Source of the DNA: Chryseobacterium ureilyticum
GTDB lineage: Bacteria > Bacteroidota > Bacteroidia > Flavobacteriales > Weeksellaceae
Length of the DNA: 64,000 bases
Assembly: GCF_900156735.1 (NCBI RefSeq)
Contig: NZ_FTOL01000006.1
Coordinates: 208,715 to 272,714 of the forward strand
Reading direction: 5' to 3'
Part shown: one piece after another, positions 1 to 8,318 of the stretch
How the letters are laid out: each line of letters opens with the position of its first letter
Position numbering within the stretch: position 1 is the stretch's first letter
Notes under the pieces: model-generated
Databases searched by the model: none
The model's input: only the letters and a program-made list of their open reading frames with translations
What the model was told of the DNA's origin: nothing
Translations under genes and position numbers: made by a program

Positions 1-851
1 CGGGATGGGATTTTAACTTAGATGCTGCTTATACGACTCCGAGGTTTTCCCAGAACTTCTTTGGACTTTCCAACGAGAGTGTTTATGATAAAGAAAATAC
101 GGAAAGAGAATATAACAGAGCAAGGATTTCCAAGTTCAATGTTGCTCCATCCATTTCTCAAAAAACATGGATGAATTTCAATCACCAGATTCAGCTTACT
201 TTTGAAGATAATAAAGTACAGCGAAAAGACGGCAGATTTATCAATCAATCGCCTGATGTAAGACCTGAAGTTTTCGACAGTCAACAGTTTTTAGGAGCCA
301 ACTATACTTTCAGCTATAAAAATGCGGATAACGTTGCTTTTCCTACTTTAGGAATGGAATTAATGTTAAATGCAGACTGGAAAGCCACCTTCTCTAATTT
401 CAACAGAAACTTCCTGACTGTGAAAGGTCGATTGGCAATTGATCACAGAATTGATAAGAAAGGAATTTTTGTATTTGCCAATGCCAGCAATGCCATGTGG
501 ATCAATAATCATAATTTTGAATTCTATCAGGCGGCAGCTATTGGTGGTAACAACGGAATGAGAGCCTTCAGAAATGAAAGATTCTCAGGAAGATCATACT
601 TCGTCAATAATTCTGAAATACGATGGGATTTCGGAAGAGTTAGAAATAATATCGTTCCAGCCAATATGGGAATTCTTGTAGGCTACGATATCGGGCGTGT
701 ATGGAATGACGGAGAAGACTCCAGAAAATGGCACCAATCTGTAGGAGCCGGAGTATGGCTGAGCATCGTGGAAATGATGTCTGCAAGATTAAATTATTTC
801 TATGGCGCAGATGGCGGAAGGATATCTGCTGGTGTAGGAATGAAGTTTTAA
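1..851 (+). CDS. Outer-membrane beta-barrel protein, C-terminal part (BamA/TamA-like surface antigen fold)
   Basis: Only the 3' end is present: the frame is open from base 3 with no start, so the gene begins left of the window. The visible ~282 residues are rich in alternating aromatic and polar residues typical of barrel strands. They contain a GGNNGMRAF stretch followed by NNSEIRWDFG and later a GYDIGRVWNDG segment, and they end in GVGMKF with a terminal Phe. This order resembles the conserved end of Omp85/BamA-type barrels (a GxRG-like loop, then a strand with E-R, then D-x-GR-W). In flavobacteria such barrels often form the C-terminus of a larger protein fused to a calcineurin-like phosphoesterase, but that part is not visible here. 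The barrel assignment is good; the exact family is inferred. Confidence 0.7.
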   Translation, partial: GWDFNLDAAYTTPRFSQNFFGLSNESVYDKENTEREYNRARISKFNVAPSISQKTWMNFNHQIQLTFEDNKVQRKDGRFINQSPDVRPEVFDSQQFLGANYTFSYKNADNVAFPTLGMELMLNADWKATFSNFNRNFLTVKGRLAIDHRIDKKGIFVFANASNAMWINNHNFEFYQAAAIGGNNGMRAFRNERFSGRSYFVNNSEIRWDFGRVRNNIVPANMGILVGYDIGRVWNDGEDSRKWHQSVGAGVWLSIVEMMSARLNYFYGADGGRISAGVGMKF

Positions 852-880
852 ATGAACACCAATATCAAACATAATAAAAA

Positions 881-1357
881 ATGAAAAGTCTCATCTTACC
901 GATCAGTTTTGTTTTTCTGTTAATCAATATTAATTGTAATCATCAGAGTAAAAATGAAAGTACTTCTCCAAAAACGGAGTCGTCTTCACAACAGAGTAAA
1001 ATTGAGAAAATACAGTTAACAGAACAGACAAGAGGAAGTAATACCATTATTACTTACACTCCCGCATCTAAAGTAAGCTCCTATAATGGAGAGGAAAGTA
1101 ATTCCCCAATGTCCGCATCTGAATGGGGGAAGATCACAAAACAGGCAGAAGCAATAGATTTATCTAAAATCTCCACTCTTCAGTCTCCTACTACAGACAG
1201 ATATACGGATCGAGCTCTGATAGCGACTATTATCATCACCAGTAATGGTACAACTTACACCTCAGCAAGCTTTGATTCTGGGAAACCACCTAAAGAACTT
1301 GAGGAATTGTATAATACAATCCAGCCACTGAAGAAAGTTCAGAAAAGAAAATTTTAA
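881..1357 (+). CDS. Small predicted lipoprotein, function unknown
   Basis: This 158-residue protein starts with a short hydrophobic signal (MKSLILPISFVFLL) that ends at a Cys near residue 19, a probable lipidation site. The next ~30 residues are Ser/Thr/Lys/Gln rich, as in lipoprotein linkers. The rest (about 45-150) is a small soluble domain with no motif I recognise. It lies 29 bp after the barrel gene on the same strand and is followed by a perfect hairpin, so the two may be cotranscribed. Export to the periplasm or outer membrane is inferred from the signal alone. Confidence 0.7.
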   Translation: MKSLILPISFVFLLININCNHQSKNESTSPKTESSSQQSKIEKIQLTEQTRGSNTIITYTPASKVSSYNGEESNSPMSASEWGKITKQAEAIDLSKISTLQSPTTDRYTDRALIATIIITSNGTTYTSASFDSGKPPKELEELYNTIQPLKKVQKRKF

Positions 1358-1369
1358 TTTCAACATAAA

Positions 1370-1395
1370 AAAACCACAGAACGTTCTGTGGTTTT
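1370..1395. terminator. Perfect 26-bp palindrome, likely bidirectional terminator
   Basis: AAAACCACAGAAC is followed directly by its exact reverse complement. It lies 13 bp after the lipoprotein stop and faces the end of the convergent gene at 1484. The A and T ends supply a U-tract on either strand. A hairpin with the same ACCACAGAA core occurs at 37790-37822. Confidence 0.7.
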
Positions 1396-1483
1396 GTCTT
1401 TTATTGTAATGAAATAAGAAAGTATGACCTGGTCAATTGCAGTATAACTATAAGTTCATTGACGAATTGAAGCCAAGCATTTT

Positions 1484-2359
1484 TTACTGGTTTAGTAAAA
1501 ATTTATACACATTTCCACCTTCCTGCTTTCCTTTTTCGTCTGCGATCATTAATGTTTTATCATCGAAGAATGCAACAGCTTCTTTTTGAGAATTATGATT
1601 TAATGAGATTTTCTCAATATTCGCGGTATTGAAGTTATCAGGAGTAAATCCTGTAAGAACATGTACATTTTTATGGGTCAGTAATACAATCTTATCTTTT
1701 GTACTGTTAATTGTAGCGGAAGTAATCGCTGCATCATTATAGCCCCCCTGAAGCTTTAATTTCCCAATCAACTTTGCTTCAAAATCACCTTCTTTGTTAG
1801 GAACTTTAAACACCAGGAATGTTCCGTCAAAACCTTTACTTCTGTTTTTCGTAAACAGGTAAAAATTGCCATCCATTTCTACAAAACCTTCACAATCGTA
1901 TAGAAGATTTGATTTTTTTGGTGGAAACTCGGTTTGCCCTTCATAATGAAACTTAGTCATCTGAATAACTTTTGTAGTTGCTTGAGCAGCATCTTTCAGA
2001 TCAGTTTTCAAAATAGCAAGATCCTGTCTGTTATTATCATTATTACCAAAATCTCCAATATAAATATTTCCCTGTACATCAGAAATAATATCTTCCCAAT
2101 CTGTATTTTCAGCATTTTCTACCGGTACTTTGGCAAGCATTTCTCCTTTTTCATTAAGACCATAAATTGCATTTTTATTTCCTCTGTCCTCTATTACCCA
2201 GATTGTTTTTTTATCCTTTGATAAAGTAATACCAGAAACTTCCTTTAGCTTTTTAGGCAAAGAAAATTGCAATTGCAGATCATCTCCTGATGCAGGTGAA
2301 TTCTGAGCTTTAGGATTACAGCTTAATAAAAATAGGGGTAGTATAAGAAGTCTTAGCAT
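1484..2359 (-). CDS. Lipoprotein with a beta-propeller-like domain (SdiA-regulated/YjiK-like)
   Basis: The 291-residue product has a lipoprotein signal (MLRLLILPLFLLSC, Cys 14) and then a domain of repeated short strands. Visible blocks include KEVSGITLSKDKKTIWVIED, DWEDIISDVQGNIYIGDFG and LYDCEGFVEMDGNFYLFTK. The phrases 'EVSGI', 'D-x-ED' and 'YIGDFGNN' are characteristic of the SdiA-regulated/esterase-like propeller family. No catalytic function can be assigned. It is convergent with the preceding lipoprotein gene and lies 59 bp downstream of mazG on the same strand. The family call is from memory of the motif pattern. Confidence 0.65.
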   Translation of the reverse strand: MLRLLILPLFLLSCNPKAQNSPASGDDLQLQFSLPKKLKEVSGITLSKDKKTIWVIEDRGNKNAIYGLNEKGEMLAKVPVENAENTDWEDIISDVQGNIYIGDFGNNDNNRQDLAILKTDLKDAAQATTKVIQMTKFHYEGQTEFPPKKSNLLYDCEGFVEMDGNFYLFTKNRSKGFDGTFLVFKVPNKEGDFEAKLIGKLKLQGGYNDAAITSATINSTKDKIVLLTHKNVHVLTGFTPDNFNTANIEKISLNHNSQKEAVAFFDDKTLMIADEKGKQEGGNVYKFLLNQ

Positions 2360-2418
2360 TGTGTTGTTGTTTTAATTTAAACTGAAAATAAGAAGCATTA
2401 ATTGTTCCAATTAAGAAA

Positions 2419-3186
2419 CTATTGTAATTGTTTTGCTTTTTCCCAAAGAACATCCATCTCTTCCAGCGTCATATCAGCCAGTTTTGCGTTTTGTTCTTCT
2501 GCAAGTCCTTCCATTTTTTGAAATCTTGAAATAAATTTCAGGTTTGTTCTTTCCAGAGCTGAGTCCGGGTTAATTCCTGAAATTCTTGCATAATTAATCA
2601 ATGAGAAAAATACATCTCCCAGCTCCTGTTCTTTTTTATCAAGGTCTGTTTCCGCGTGAAATTCCTGGATTTCTTCATCTACTTTTTTCCATGCATCTTC
2701 TGCATCGTGAAACTCGAAGCCGATTCCCTTCACCTTATCCTGAATTCTGTAAGCTTTTACCATACTTGGCAAACTTTTCGGAACACCTCCAAGAATAGAC
2801 TTATTTCCTTCTTTTAATTTCAGTTTTTCCCAATTTTGTTTCACCTCTTCTTCATCTTTCACTTCGGTATCACCATAAATATGAGGATGACGGAAGATCA
2901 GTTTTTCATTAAGGGAATTAATAACATCCGCAATATCGAAACTTTCTTTTTCAGAACCTATTTTGGAATAAAAGACCAAATGAAGCAAAACATCACCTAA
3001 TTCTTTTTTGATTTCCTGTAAATCTTCTTGCAAAATAGCATCGGAAAGCTCATACGTTTCTTCCAGGGTAAGATGACGGAGAGACTGTAGGGTCTGCTTC
3101 TGATCCCAAGGGCATTTCTCACGTAAATCATCCATAATATCCAGTAATCTTCCGAAAGCCTCTAATTTTTCCTGTTTTGTATTCAT
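2419..3186 (-). CDS. mazG: Nucleoside triphosphate pyrophosphohydrolase MazG
   Basis: MazG hydrolyses (d)NTPs to the monophosphate and pyrophosphate, cleaning aberrant nucleotides from the cytosolic pool. The protein shows the duplicated MazG fold. The N-terminal half carries LREKCPWDQKQT, LRHLTLEETYEL and an E-L-GD-LLHL segment. The C-terminal half carries the weaker repeat KKVDEEIQEF...EQELGDVFFSL. These are the metal-binding EExxE/ExxD-type helices. I chose the ATG at 3186 (255 residues, starting MNTKQEKLEAFG) over the frame-open ATG at 3243, because the extra 19 residues are not MazG-like and run into AT-rich spacer. Confidence 0.92.
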   Translation of the reverse strand: MNTKQEKLEAFGRLLDIMDDLREKCPWDQKQTLQSLRHLTLEETYELSDAILQEDLQEIKKELGDVLLHLVFYSKIGSEKESFDIADVINSLNEKLIFRHPHIYGDTEVKDEEEVKQNWEKLKLKEGNKSILGGVPKSLPSMVKAYRIQDKVKGIGFEFHDAEDAWKKVDEEIQEFHAETDLDKKEQELGDVFFSLINYARISGINPDSALERTNLKFISRFQKMEGLAEEQNAKLADMTLEEMDVLWEKAKQLQ

Positions 3187-3296
3187 AAGTAATTGGAAAT
3201 TCAATATTATACAAATGTAAGGGTTATTCGGACACGATGACAAACGTTAAGAGTGAAAGTTACGGGGTTCGTGATAGCGTGACAGACTGGATGTTT

Positions 3297-3329
3297 AAAC
3301 CTAACAGATTTCGAAAATATGTTAGGTTT
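3297..3329. repeat. Intergenic palindrome of flavobacterial type
   Basis: AAACCTAACA and its exact complement TGTTAGGTTT flank a 13-base, partly symmetric core (GATTTCGAAAATA). This looks like a diverged copy of the CCTAACAGGTTTT-type palindrome I recall from flavobacterial spacers. The next ~60 bases (CTCAGAATGACA at about 3363) also resemble a dispersed repeat. The spacer 3187-3391 holds no credible gene. Confidence 0.5.
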
Positions 3330-3391
3330 TTGGGATATACTAATCTCAGGTTGTTCGTTCCACTCAGAATGACACTGCAAAAATTACAAAC

Positions 3392-3420
3392 AAAAAACCT
3401 CATCATTTCTGACGAGGTTT
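3392..3420 (-). terminator. Terminator after the ruvX-def-DUF5606 genes
   Basis: On the minus strand AAACCTCGTC pairs with GATGAGGTTT (one mismatch) and is followed by TTTTTTGTTTG. It sits 24 bp beyond the DUF5606 stop and separates that group from mazG. Confidence 0.75.
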
Positions 3421-3443
3421 TATATGGTAAATTCAACAATGAA

Positions 3444-4004
3444 TTATCCTTTTTTAGTGTGTGTGCTTTTAGGAGCTGCTTTTGCTGCTGAAGTAGCTTT
3501 TACTTTTGGAGCTGCAGGCTTTTCCGCTTTAGGAGCTGCTTTTTTAGCTTCTTTTTCTACACTTACTTCTTCTTTAGCTGGCTCACCTTCTAAAGTTTCA
3601 GGCTCTGCTTTTACGAAGCTTTCCGGAGTAATGTATCCAGCTTTGTGAAGGATGTTATACCACTGAGCTAATTTTTTGATGTCTGAAGAATATACTCTTT
3701 CAGTATCGTAGTTAGGAAGTGAAATTAACATGAAGTCTTTCAACTCAGCATCAGTAGATTTGTGAGAAATTGTTTCTTTGTACTCGTTGTTTTTAGCAAT
3801 ATTTTCAAAAACTTCGAACAAAGGAACTTCCTTATCAAATGTAAACATTGCGATATTGTCTAATAAGCTTACCTGGCTAGAGTTTCCAATGCTTACTTTT
3901 TTCTTGTTGGTAACATCTTCAATGATGAATCCGTTTCTTAATTGAGAAACTAATTTGTAAAGTCCTGGTTTTCCAGAAATTGAAATTATTTTTTCTAACA
4001 GCAT
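3444..4004 (-). CDS. DUF5606 domain protein with Ala/Lys/Pro-rich tail
   Basis: The first ~125 residues match the Bacteroidota family DUF5606: MLLEKIISISGKPGLYKLVSQ, then a SIGNSSQVSLLDNIAMF block, then a helical segment with DIKKLAQWYNILHKAGYIT. The last ~55 residues are a low-complexity, basic Ala/Lys/Glu/Pro tail (AAPKAEKPAAPKV), probably disordered and possibly a nucleic-acid or protein tether. The function is not known. It follows def by 76 bp and ends at a terminator, so it probably belongs to the ruvX-def transcript. The plus-strand open frame opposite the tail is only its mirror. Confidence 0.85.
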   Translation of the reverse strand: MLLEKIISISGKPGLYKLVSQLRNGFIIEDVTNKKKVSIGNSSQVSLLDNIAMFTFDKEVPLFEVFENIAKNNEYKETISHKSTDAELKDFMLISLPNYDTERVYSSDIKKLAQWYNILHKAGYITPESFVKAEPETLEGEPAKEEVSVEKEAKKAAPKAEKPAAPKVKATSAAKAAPKSTHTKKG

Positions 4005-4080
4005 AATTTTATTTTTTGTAATTTCTGCAATCAGCGCCGGGCTTATTGCGTTTTATTATTCTTTTTAATCCTTGTTTAAA

Positions 4081-4653
4081 TTATTTTGGAAATCTCATTT
4101 TGTAACCGATGCTTACATCACCCTGAGTGATTTTCGTAAGTTTTCCTTTTACCAGCTTTTTCTTCAAGGCACTTAAATGATCCGTGAAAAGTACTCCTTC
4201 AATGTGATCATATTCATGCTGAATTACGCGGGCTCTAATATCGGAAAAAGTTTCTGTATGTTTCACAAAATTTTCGTCATAATATTCAATAACGATTGTT
4301 CCCTTTCTTTTCACGTCTTCTCTTACATCTGGAATAGACAGGCAACCTTCATTAAACTTCCATTCTTCGCCGGATTCTTCTAAAATTCTAGCGTTAATGA
4401 ATACTTTTTTGAACTCTGCCAACTCGTCCTTAATATCTTCATAATCCTCATCTTCTGCAAGAGGGGTTACATCTATTACAAACAGACGGATATCCAAACC
4501 GATCTGAGGCGCTGCAAGACCTATTCCATTTGCGCTGTACATCGTTTCGAACATGTTATCTATCAGTTCCTGTAATCCGGGATAGTCTTTTTCTATATCT
4601 TTCCCTACTTTTCTCAAAACAGGATCTCCAAAAGCTCTTATTGGTAATATCAT
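4081..4653 (-). CDS. def: Peptide deformylase
   Basis: This enzyme removes the formyl group from the N-terminal Met of new proteins in the cytosol. All three family motifs are present: GIGLAAPQIG (residues 43-52), EGCLSIP (102-108, Cys a metal ligand) and QHEYDH (145-150, the two His ligands and the catalytic Glu). At 190 residues it is normal length. An acidic insertion at about 66-80 (LAEDEDYEDIKDELAE) is typical of Bacteroidota homologues. Its ATG overlaps the ruvX stop by 4 bases (ATGA), which implies translational coupling. Confidence 0.97.
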   Translation of the reverse strand: MILPIRAFGDPVLRKVGKDIEKDYPGLQELIDNMFETMYSANGIGLAAPQIGLDIRLFVIDVTPLAEDEDYEDIKDELAEFKKVFINARILEESGEEWKFNEGCLSIPDVREDVKRKGTIVIEYYDENFVKHTETFSDIRARVIQHEYDHIEGVLFTDHLSALKKKLVKGKLTKITQGDVSIGYKMRFPK

Positions 4654-5066
4654 CTTAATCTTTGTTCTAAAAAATTCTGCAATATGATCGTTGCACTTAC
4701 TTTATCTATTAATCCTTTTTCCTGTCTTTTCTTCTTATTTTTTCCGCTTTGGGAAATAAAGAATGAAGCCATTTTGGAAGTAAATCTTTCATCAAAACGA
4801 TGGACAGTAATATCTGAAAATTCTTTTTTAAATTCTTCAATGAACTTTAAAATATCAGTTTCCACCTCTGAAATATTCCCTTTCAGGTCTATGGGAAGCC
4901 CAATTACTACTTCGTCTACCTTATTTTCGCTGAAATATTTTTTCAAAAATTCCATTAAATTACGGTTCTCTACAGTCTCCAATCCACTGGCGATGATCTG
5001 CATATCGTCTGTTGCAGCGATACCACAACGTGCTTTTCCGTAGTCTATTGCAAGGATTTGTCCCAT
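4650..5066 (-). CDS. ruvX: Putative Holliday junction resolvase RuvX/YqgF (pre-16S rRNA nuclease)
   Basis: This 138-residue RNase H-fold protein starts with MGQILAIDYGKARCGIA, where the Asp of DYG is the first catalytic acid. It continues with VVIGLPIDLKGNISE and HRFDERFTSKMA (catalytic Glu), and a C-terminal DKVSATIILQNFLE with the last Asp. The family processes the 5' end of 16S rRNA and was first proposed as a Holliday junction resolvase. Its stop overlaps the def start, so it is the promoter-proximal gene of the ruvX-def-DUF5606 group. Confidence 0.95.
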   Translation of the reverse strand: MGQILAIDYGKARCGIAATDDMQIIASGLETVENRNLMEFLKKYFSENKVDEVVIGLPIDLKGNISEVETDILKFIEEFKKEFSDITVHRFDERFTSKMASFFISQSGKNKKKRQEKGLIDKVSATIILQNFLEQRLR

Positions 5067-5180
5067 AAGTCTGCAAATTTAGTAAAATTTACTGATTTTA
5101 TTCATAACGCAGTTTTTTTCTCCAAATCATGTTTTATTCCATTATTTTTTTTATAATTTTAATCTTCCAAAAAACAATAT

Positions 5181-5657
5181 ATGAAGAGACTCATCCTCGT
5201 AAGACATGCAAAAAGCGACTGGCCGGAAGAAACAGAGGACTTTGACAGACCCTTGGCAGACAAAGGACTGGAGGATGCTATGAACATGTCCAGATTCCTG
5301 AAAAATAATAATATTTCCATTGATCATTTTGTATCAAGCCCTGCTGTGCGTGCTTTGAATACCTGTAAAATTTTTAATCAGACCTATCAGCTGAACTGCT
5401 CTACTGATGAAAAACTTTATAATCCTTCGGAAAGCAATTTTGAATCTGTAATCTATGACCTGGATGATAATTTGAGCTCCGTTGCTCTTTTCTCTCATAA
5501 TAATGGAATTTCCAATTTTGCTAATTCTATTTCTGAGGATATTTTTCATTTCCCGACGTGTGGTGTAGCCGGTTTTGAAGTAGACTGCAATTCCTGGGCT
5601 GAGTTTGACGGAGCCAGAAAAAAACTCCTTTTCTTTTATGAGCCAGGGAAAATCTAG
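5181..5657 (+). CDS. sixA: SixA-like phosphohistidine phosphatase (histidine phosphatase family)
   Basis: The 158-residue protein opens with MKRLILVRHAKSDW; the RHA(K) motif carries the phosphate-accepting His of the branch. A D-RPL-KG segment, the SSPAVRALNT arginine motif and a second His in LFSHNNGIS follow. SixA proteins remove phosphate from His residues of phosphorelay or PTS proteins. The substrate here is unknown. The last 20 bases overlap the start of the next gene, so the two are likely cotranscribed. Confidence 0.85.
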   Translation: MKRLILVRHAKSDWPEETEDFDRPLADKGLEDAMNMSRFLKNNNISIDHFVSSPAVRALNTCKIFNQTYQLNCSTDEKLYNPSESNFESVIYDLDDNLSSVALFSHNNGISNFANSISEDIFHFPTCGVAGFEVDCNSWAEFDGARKKLLFFYEPGKI

Positions 5658-6522
5658 TTTCACTCCAATTATATTTTATGCTATAATTTTTACTTTCTTT
5701 TCATGTCAGAAAAAGGAAAGAACTTATTTTGAAGCGATTGCACTCAATGATGTAAAACTATCCAATCCAAAACCAGGAAGCTGGAGGTACGACCATGATG
5801 AAAAATTCCAAAAGTTTGAGGACTTTCAAAAGGTAAAGAAAATAAAACCTGAAACAGGAAAAAATATAATTTACCTTCAACCCATAGGAGAGTTTAGCAA
5901 TCTTCAGAAAAACGAGATCAAACTTACTCAGGAATATTTAAAAATATATTTCCAGTTAGAAACGAAAATATTACCAACGTTATCTAATAGTATTTTCCCT
6001 AAATCTGTAAGAAGGATCAAAGATGAACATGAGCAAATATTGGCTGGATATGTCTTGGACAGTATTCTGATAAAAAGAAAGCCAAAAGATGCTGTCGTAT
6101 TAATGGGAATTACGGAAAAAGATTTATTTCCGAGACCAGAATGGAACTATGTATTTGGACTTGCCTCTTATGAGAATGGCGTGGGTGTAACATCGATATA
6201 CCGATTTTCAAATGGTAGCTTAACTGAATCCAATTTTAATAAAAGCCTTATCAGATTAATGAAAATAGGTTCTCATGAAATTGGACATATGTTTGGAATC
6301 AGTCATTGCCTTAATGCCAACTGTGTAATGAATGGAACCAATACCCTTCCGGAAACAGATTTTCACTATGCAAGAGCATGCTCACTCTGCCAAAGAAAAT
6401 TGAATTCAAGCATTCCTTATGGTAATAAAAAACGTTTACTTGAACTAAAAAGTTTTTTTGAAAAACATCACCTCAATTCTGAACTTTCACGTGCTGAACA
6501 GGATCTTAATCTCTTTCAATAA
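5638..6522 (+). CDS. Archaemetzincin-family zinc metalloprotease, predicted lipoprotein
   Basis: The C-terminal region carries the archaemetzincin signature: HEIGHMFGISHC (from residue 213), then CLNANCVM, then CSLC about 17 residues on. This fits HExxHxxGxxHC-x4-CxM-...-CxxC, which binds a catalytic and a structural zinc. I chose the ATG at 5638 over 5605 because it gives a clean signal, MSQGKSSFTPIIFYAIIFTF, ending at FSC (Cys about 23), as in a lipoprotein. It overlaps sixA by 20 bp. Archaemetzincins are best known as cytosolic aminopeptidase-like proteins in archaea and animals, so the apparent export is unusual. The physiological substrate is unknown. Confidence 0.85.
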   Translation: MSQGKSSFTPIIFYAIIFTFFSCQKKERTYFEAIALNDVKLSNPKPGSWRYDHDEKFQKFEDFQKVKKIKPETGKNIIYLQPIGEFSNLQKNEIKLTQEYLKIYFQLETKILPTLSNSIFPKSVRRIKDEHEQILAGYVLDSILIKRKPKDAVVLMGITEKDLFPRPEWNYVFGLASYENGVGVTSIYRFSNGSLTESNFNKSLIRLMKIGSHEIGHMFGISHCLNANCVMNGTNTLPETDFHYARACSLCQRKLNSSIPYGNKKRLLELKSFFEKHHLNSELSRAEQDLNLFQ

Positions 6523-6550
6523 CTAAATTTTATTTTACAAACCCATATTC

Positions 6551-6593
6551 CCCTCTTCTGGAGGGGTGGCAAAAAAAATATTTTTTGACGGGG
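6551..6593. repeat. Interspersed CCCCTC...GGGGTG repeat
   Basis: CCCCTCTTCTGGAGGGGTGGCAAAAAAAA followed by TTTTTTGACGGGGTG looks like a common flavobacterial intergenic element: a small hairpin (CCCCTC/GAGGGG) plus an A/T symmetric core. It lies between convergent genes in a 251-bp spacer that shows no gene. Confidence 0.5.
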
Positions 6594-6630
6594 TGTTTCA
6601 CTTCAGTTTCGGCTAAATTCTTATTTGATA

Positions 6631-6655
6631 ATGGGCTAAAGCCCGTTCCTATTGA
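6631..6655. repeat. GGGCTAAAGCCC hairpin repeat
   Basis: The sequence ATGGGCTAAAGCCCGTTCCTATTGA contains a 4-bp hairpin (GGGC/GCCC) and matches a dispersed element I recall from Chryseobacterium spacers. A diverged partner (CCAAAGCCCATTTCTATTGA) lies at 36702-36721. Confidence 0.45.
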
Positions 6656-6701
6656 TACAATTAATATATAATTTTTCGCATTAAAATTCTGTGAACATCA
6701 C

Positions 6702-6730
6702 AAAAAAAGAACGAACCTAAGTCCGTTCTT
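6702..6730 (-). terminator. Terminator of the serine hydrolase gene
   Basis: Read on the minus strand, AAGAACG and CGTTCTT form a stem around a 10-base loop and are followed by seven Ts in total. It lies about 44 bp beyond the stop at 6774. Confidence 0.75.
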
Positions 6731-6773
6731 CATAGAATATCTTTTGCGATTTCGCCTTTTTACATTTTTGTTC

Positions 6774-8318
6774 TTATTTCTTTCTTAGATCCAGATCATC
6801 AAAATCAAAACTAAAATCCGTAACATCCGAAATTGCTTTCAACCTTGCTGACTGAGCTTTTCCGTTCTCATCATAATCGAAGATAATATAAGCATCGGCA
6901 TCATAACTTCTGTCATCCCATTTAATGATGAATGAATTATTAGAATAAGGAAGCAATTCTCCTTTTAATCTTGGTGAATTTTTACATGAAATTCTGTAGG
7001 CATTTCCCTGTTGGGTTATATCAACATCTCCAAACCAGATATCATTGTAGGTTCCTGTAAACTGTTCTGCTTTTGGCTGAAGCCCTTTTTCCTTTTTAAA
7101 TGTTTCAGATTTTGTAAATGCTTCTTTCTTTTGCTTATCATAGTCAGCATTTATTTTAGTCATTCGGTCTCCGTATGTTTTCAGCCAATTTCTGTCTGCT
7201 ACTCCAAGGTAAGAATCCTTCACTGTATTCGTAATGGTATTGAATGCTGCTCCTGACTGCTGGTTTGTTAATACAACAATTCCAAGTTTAAGATCAGGAA
7301 TTAAAGTAAACTGAGTTACAGTTCCTATCAATCCGCCCGTATGCTGTACTTGTTTATGTCCTTTTACATCACTAAGGAACCAGCCTAGACCATATCCGTA
7401 GAAACTTGTATCATAAGGGTTTTTAGCCGCTACTCTATCTGGAATCTGTAAGCTCCAAAGCTGTTGAATATTTTTATCTGAAACTAATTTCTTTCCGTCT
7501 TTGGTTGTAAAATTATTTAACAGACATTCTGCCCAGGTTGTCATGTCCTTAATATTACTCATAATTCCACCAGCTGCATTAGCTGTTTCGTTCCAGTCGT
7601 GAGGTACAGCGATTGCTTTTCCGTCTACCGGAGCGTGTGCATCGATTTTATTGGCAGAACTTTTAGCTCTGTTGTAACTTCCAAAACTGGATGTCATTCC
7701 TACAGGTTTCATAATTTTCTGTTCGATAAATTCAGCCCATGTTAATCCGGAAATTCTGTGGATTACCTCTCCGGCAACGATAAACATAATATTATTATAA
7801 TCCAGAGTTGTTCTGAAAGGGTTTTCCGGTTTCAGATATCTTACATTGTGTACAATATCATTAACGCTTAAGCTTCCTCCTTCAGGGAAAAACATAAGAT
7901 CACCTTGTCCCAATCCTAGTCCTGCTCTATGTGTAATAAGATCTTTTACTGTTACATTTTGGGAAACGTATGGATCATACATCTGGAATTCAGGAATATA
8001 TTTTGAAACCTTGTCATCCCAGTTTAACTTTCCTTCATCTGCAAGAATTGCCAATGCCACACAGGTAAAACCTTTTGAATTGGAAGCAATACCCACAAGC
8101 GTATTATCATCCATTGGCTGTTTTGTGGTAAGAGAACGTACTCCAAAGCCTTTAGAATAGGTTATTTTACCATCTTTTACAATTCCTACTGACATTCCGG
8201 GAACATCAAAAGTCTTCAGGGTATTTTGGATCAATTCATCCAGTTTTTTTTCTTCAACCTGAGCATTTGCTATTCCAACGGTTAAAAGAAAAATGAAAAA
8301 AGAAAGTTTCTGCTTCAT
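6774..8318 (-). CDS. Secreted serine hydrolase, class C beta-lactamase/penicillin-binding fold
   Basis: The 514-residue protein has a signal peptide (MKQKLSFFIFLLTVGIANA) and a beta-lactamase-fold hydrolase domain. The catalytic SxxK is in ASNSKGFT, the YxN motif is YNN in LDYNNIMFIVAGE, and the KTG-equivalent is HTGG in QHTGGLIGT. The last ~110 residues are a separate beta domain of the DUF3471 type. Members include esterases, D-aminopeptidases and peptidoglycan-active enzymes; the substrate cannot be read from the sequence. HTGG rather than KTG argues against a true AmpC. It appears monocistronic with its own terminator. Confidence 0.88.
   Translation of the reverse strand: MKQKLSFFIFLLTVGIANAQVEEKKLDELIQNTLKTFDVPGMSVGIVKDGKITYSKGFGVRSLTTKQPMDDNTLVGIASNSKGFTCVALAILADEGKLNWDDKVSKYIPEFQMYDPYVSQNVTVKDLITHRAGLGLGQGDLMFFPEGGSLSVNDIVHNVRYLKPENPFRTTLDYNNIMFIVAGEVIHRISGLTWAEFIEQKIMKPVGMTSSFGSYNRAKSSANKIDAHAPVDGKAIAVPHDWNETANAAGGIMSNIKDMTTWAECLLNNFTTKDGKKLVSDKNIQQLWSLQIPDRVAAKNPYDTSFYGYGLGWFLSDVKGHKQVQHTGGLIGTVTQFTLIPDLKLGIVVLTNQQSGAAFNTITNTVKDSYLGVADRNWLKTYGDRMTKINADYDKQKKEAFTKSETFKKEKGLQPKAEQFTGTYNDIWFGDVDITQQGNAYRISCKNSPRLKGELLPYSNNSFIIKWDDRSYDADAYIIFDYDENGKAQSARLKAISDVTDFSFDFDDLDLRKK

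Noticed and set aside
3424..3648. Plus-strand ORF opposite the DUF5606 tail
   Set aside because: It is the complement of an Ala/Lys/Pro-rich coding tail and has Ala/Ser/Phe-rich mirror composition; no independent support.
4684..5043. 119-codon plus-strand ORF over ruvX
   Set aside because: Antisense frame to a firmly identified gene with intact motifs.
6523..6773. Pseudogene or IS remnant in the repeat-rich spacer
   Set aside because: No transposase-like frame on either strand; the sequence fits noncoding repeats.
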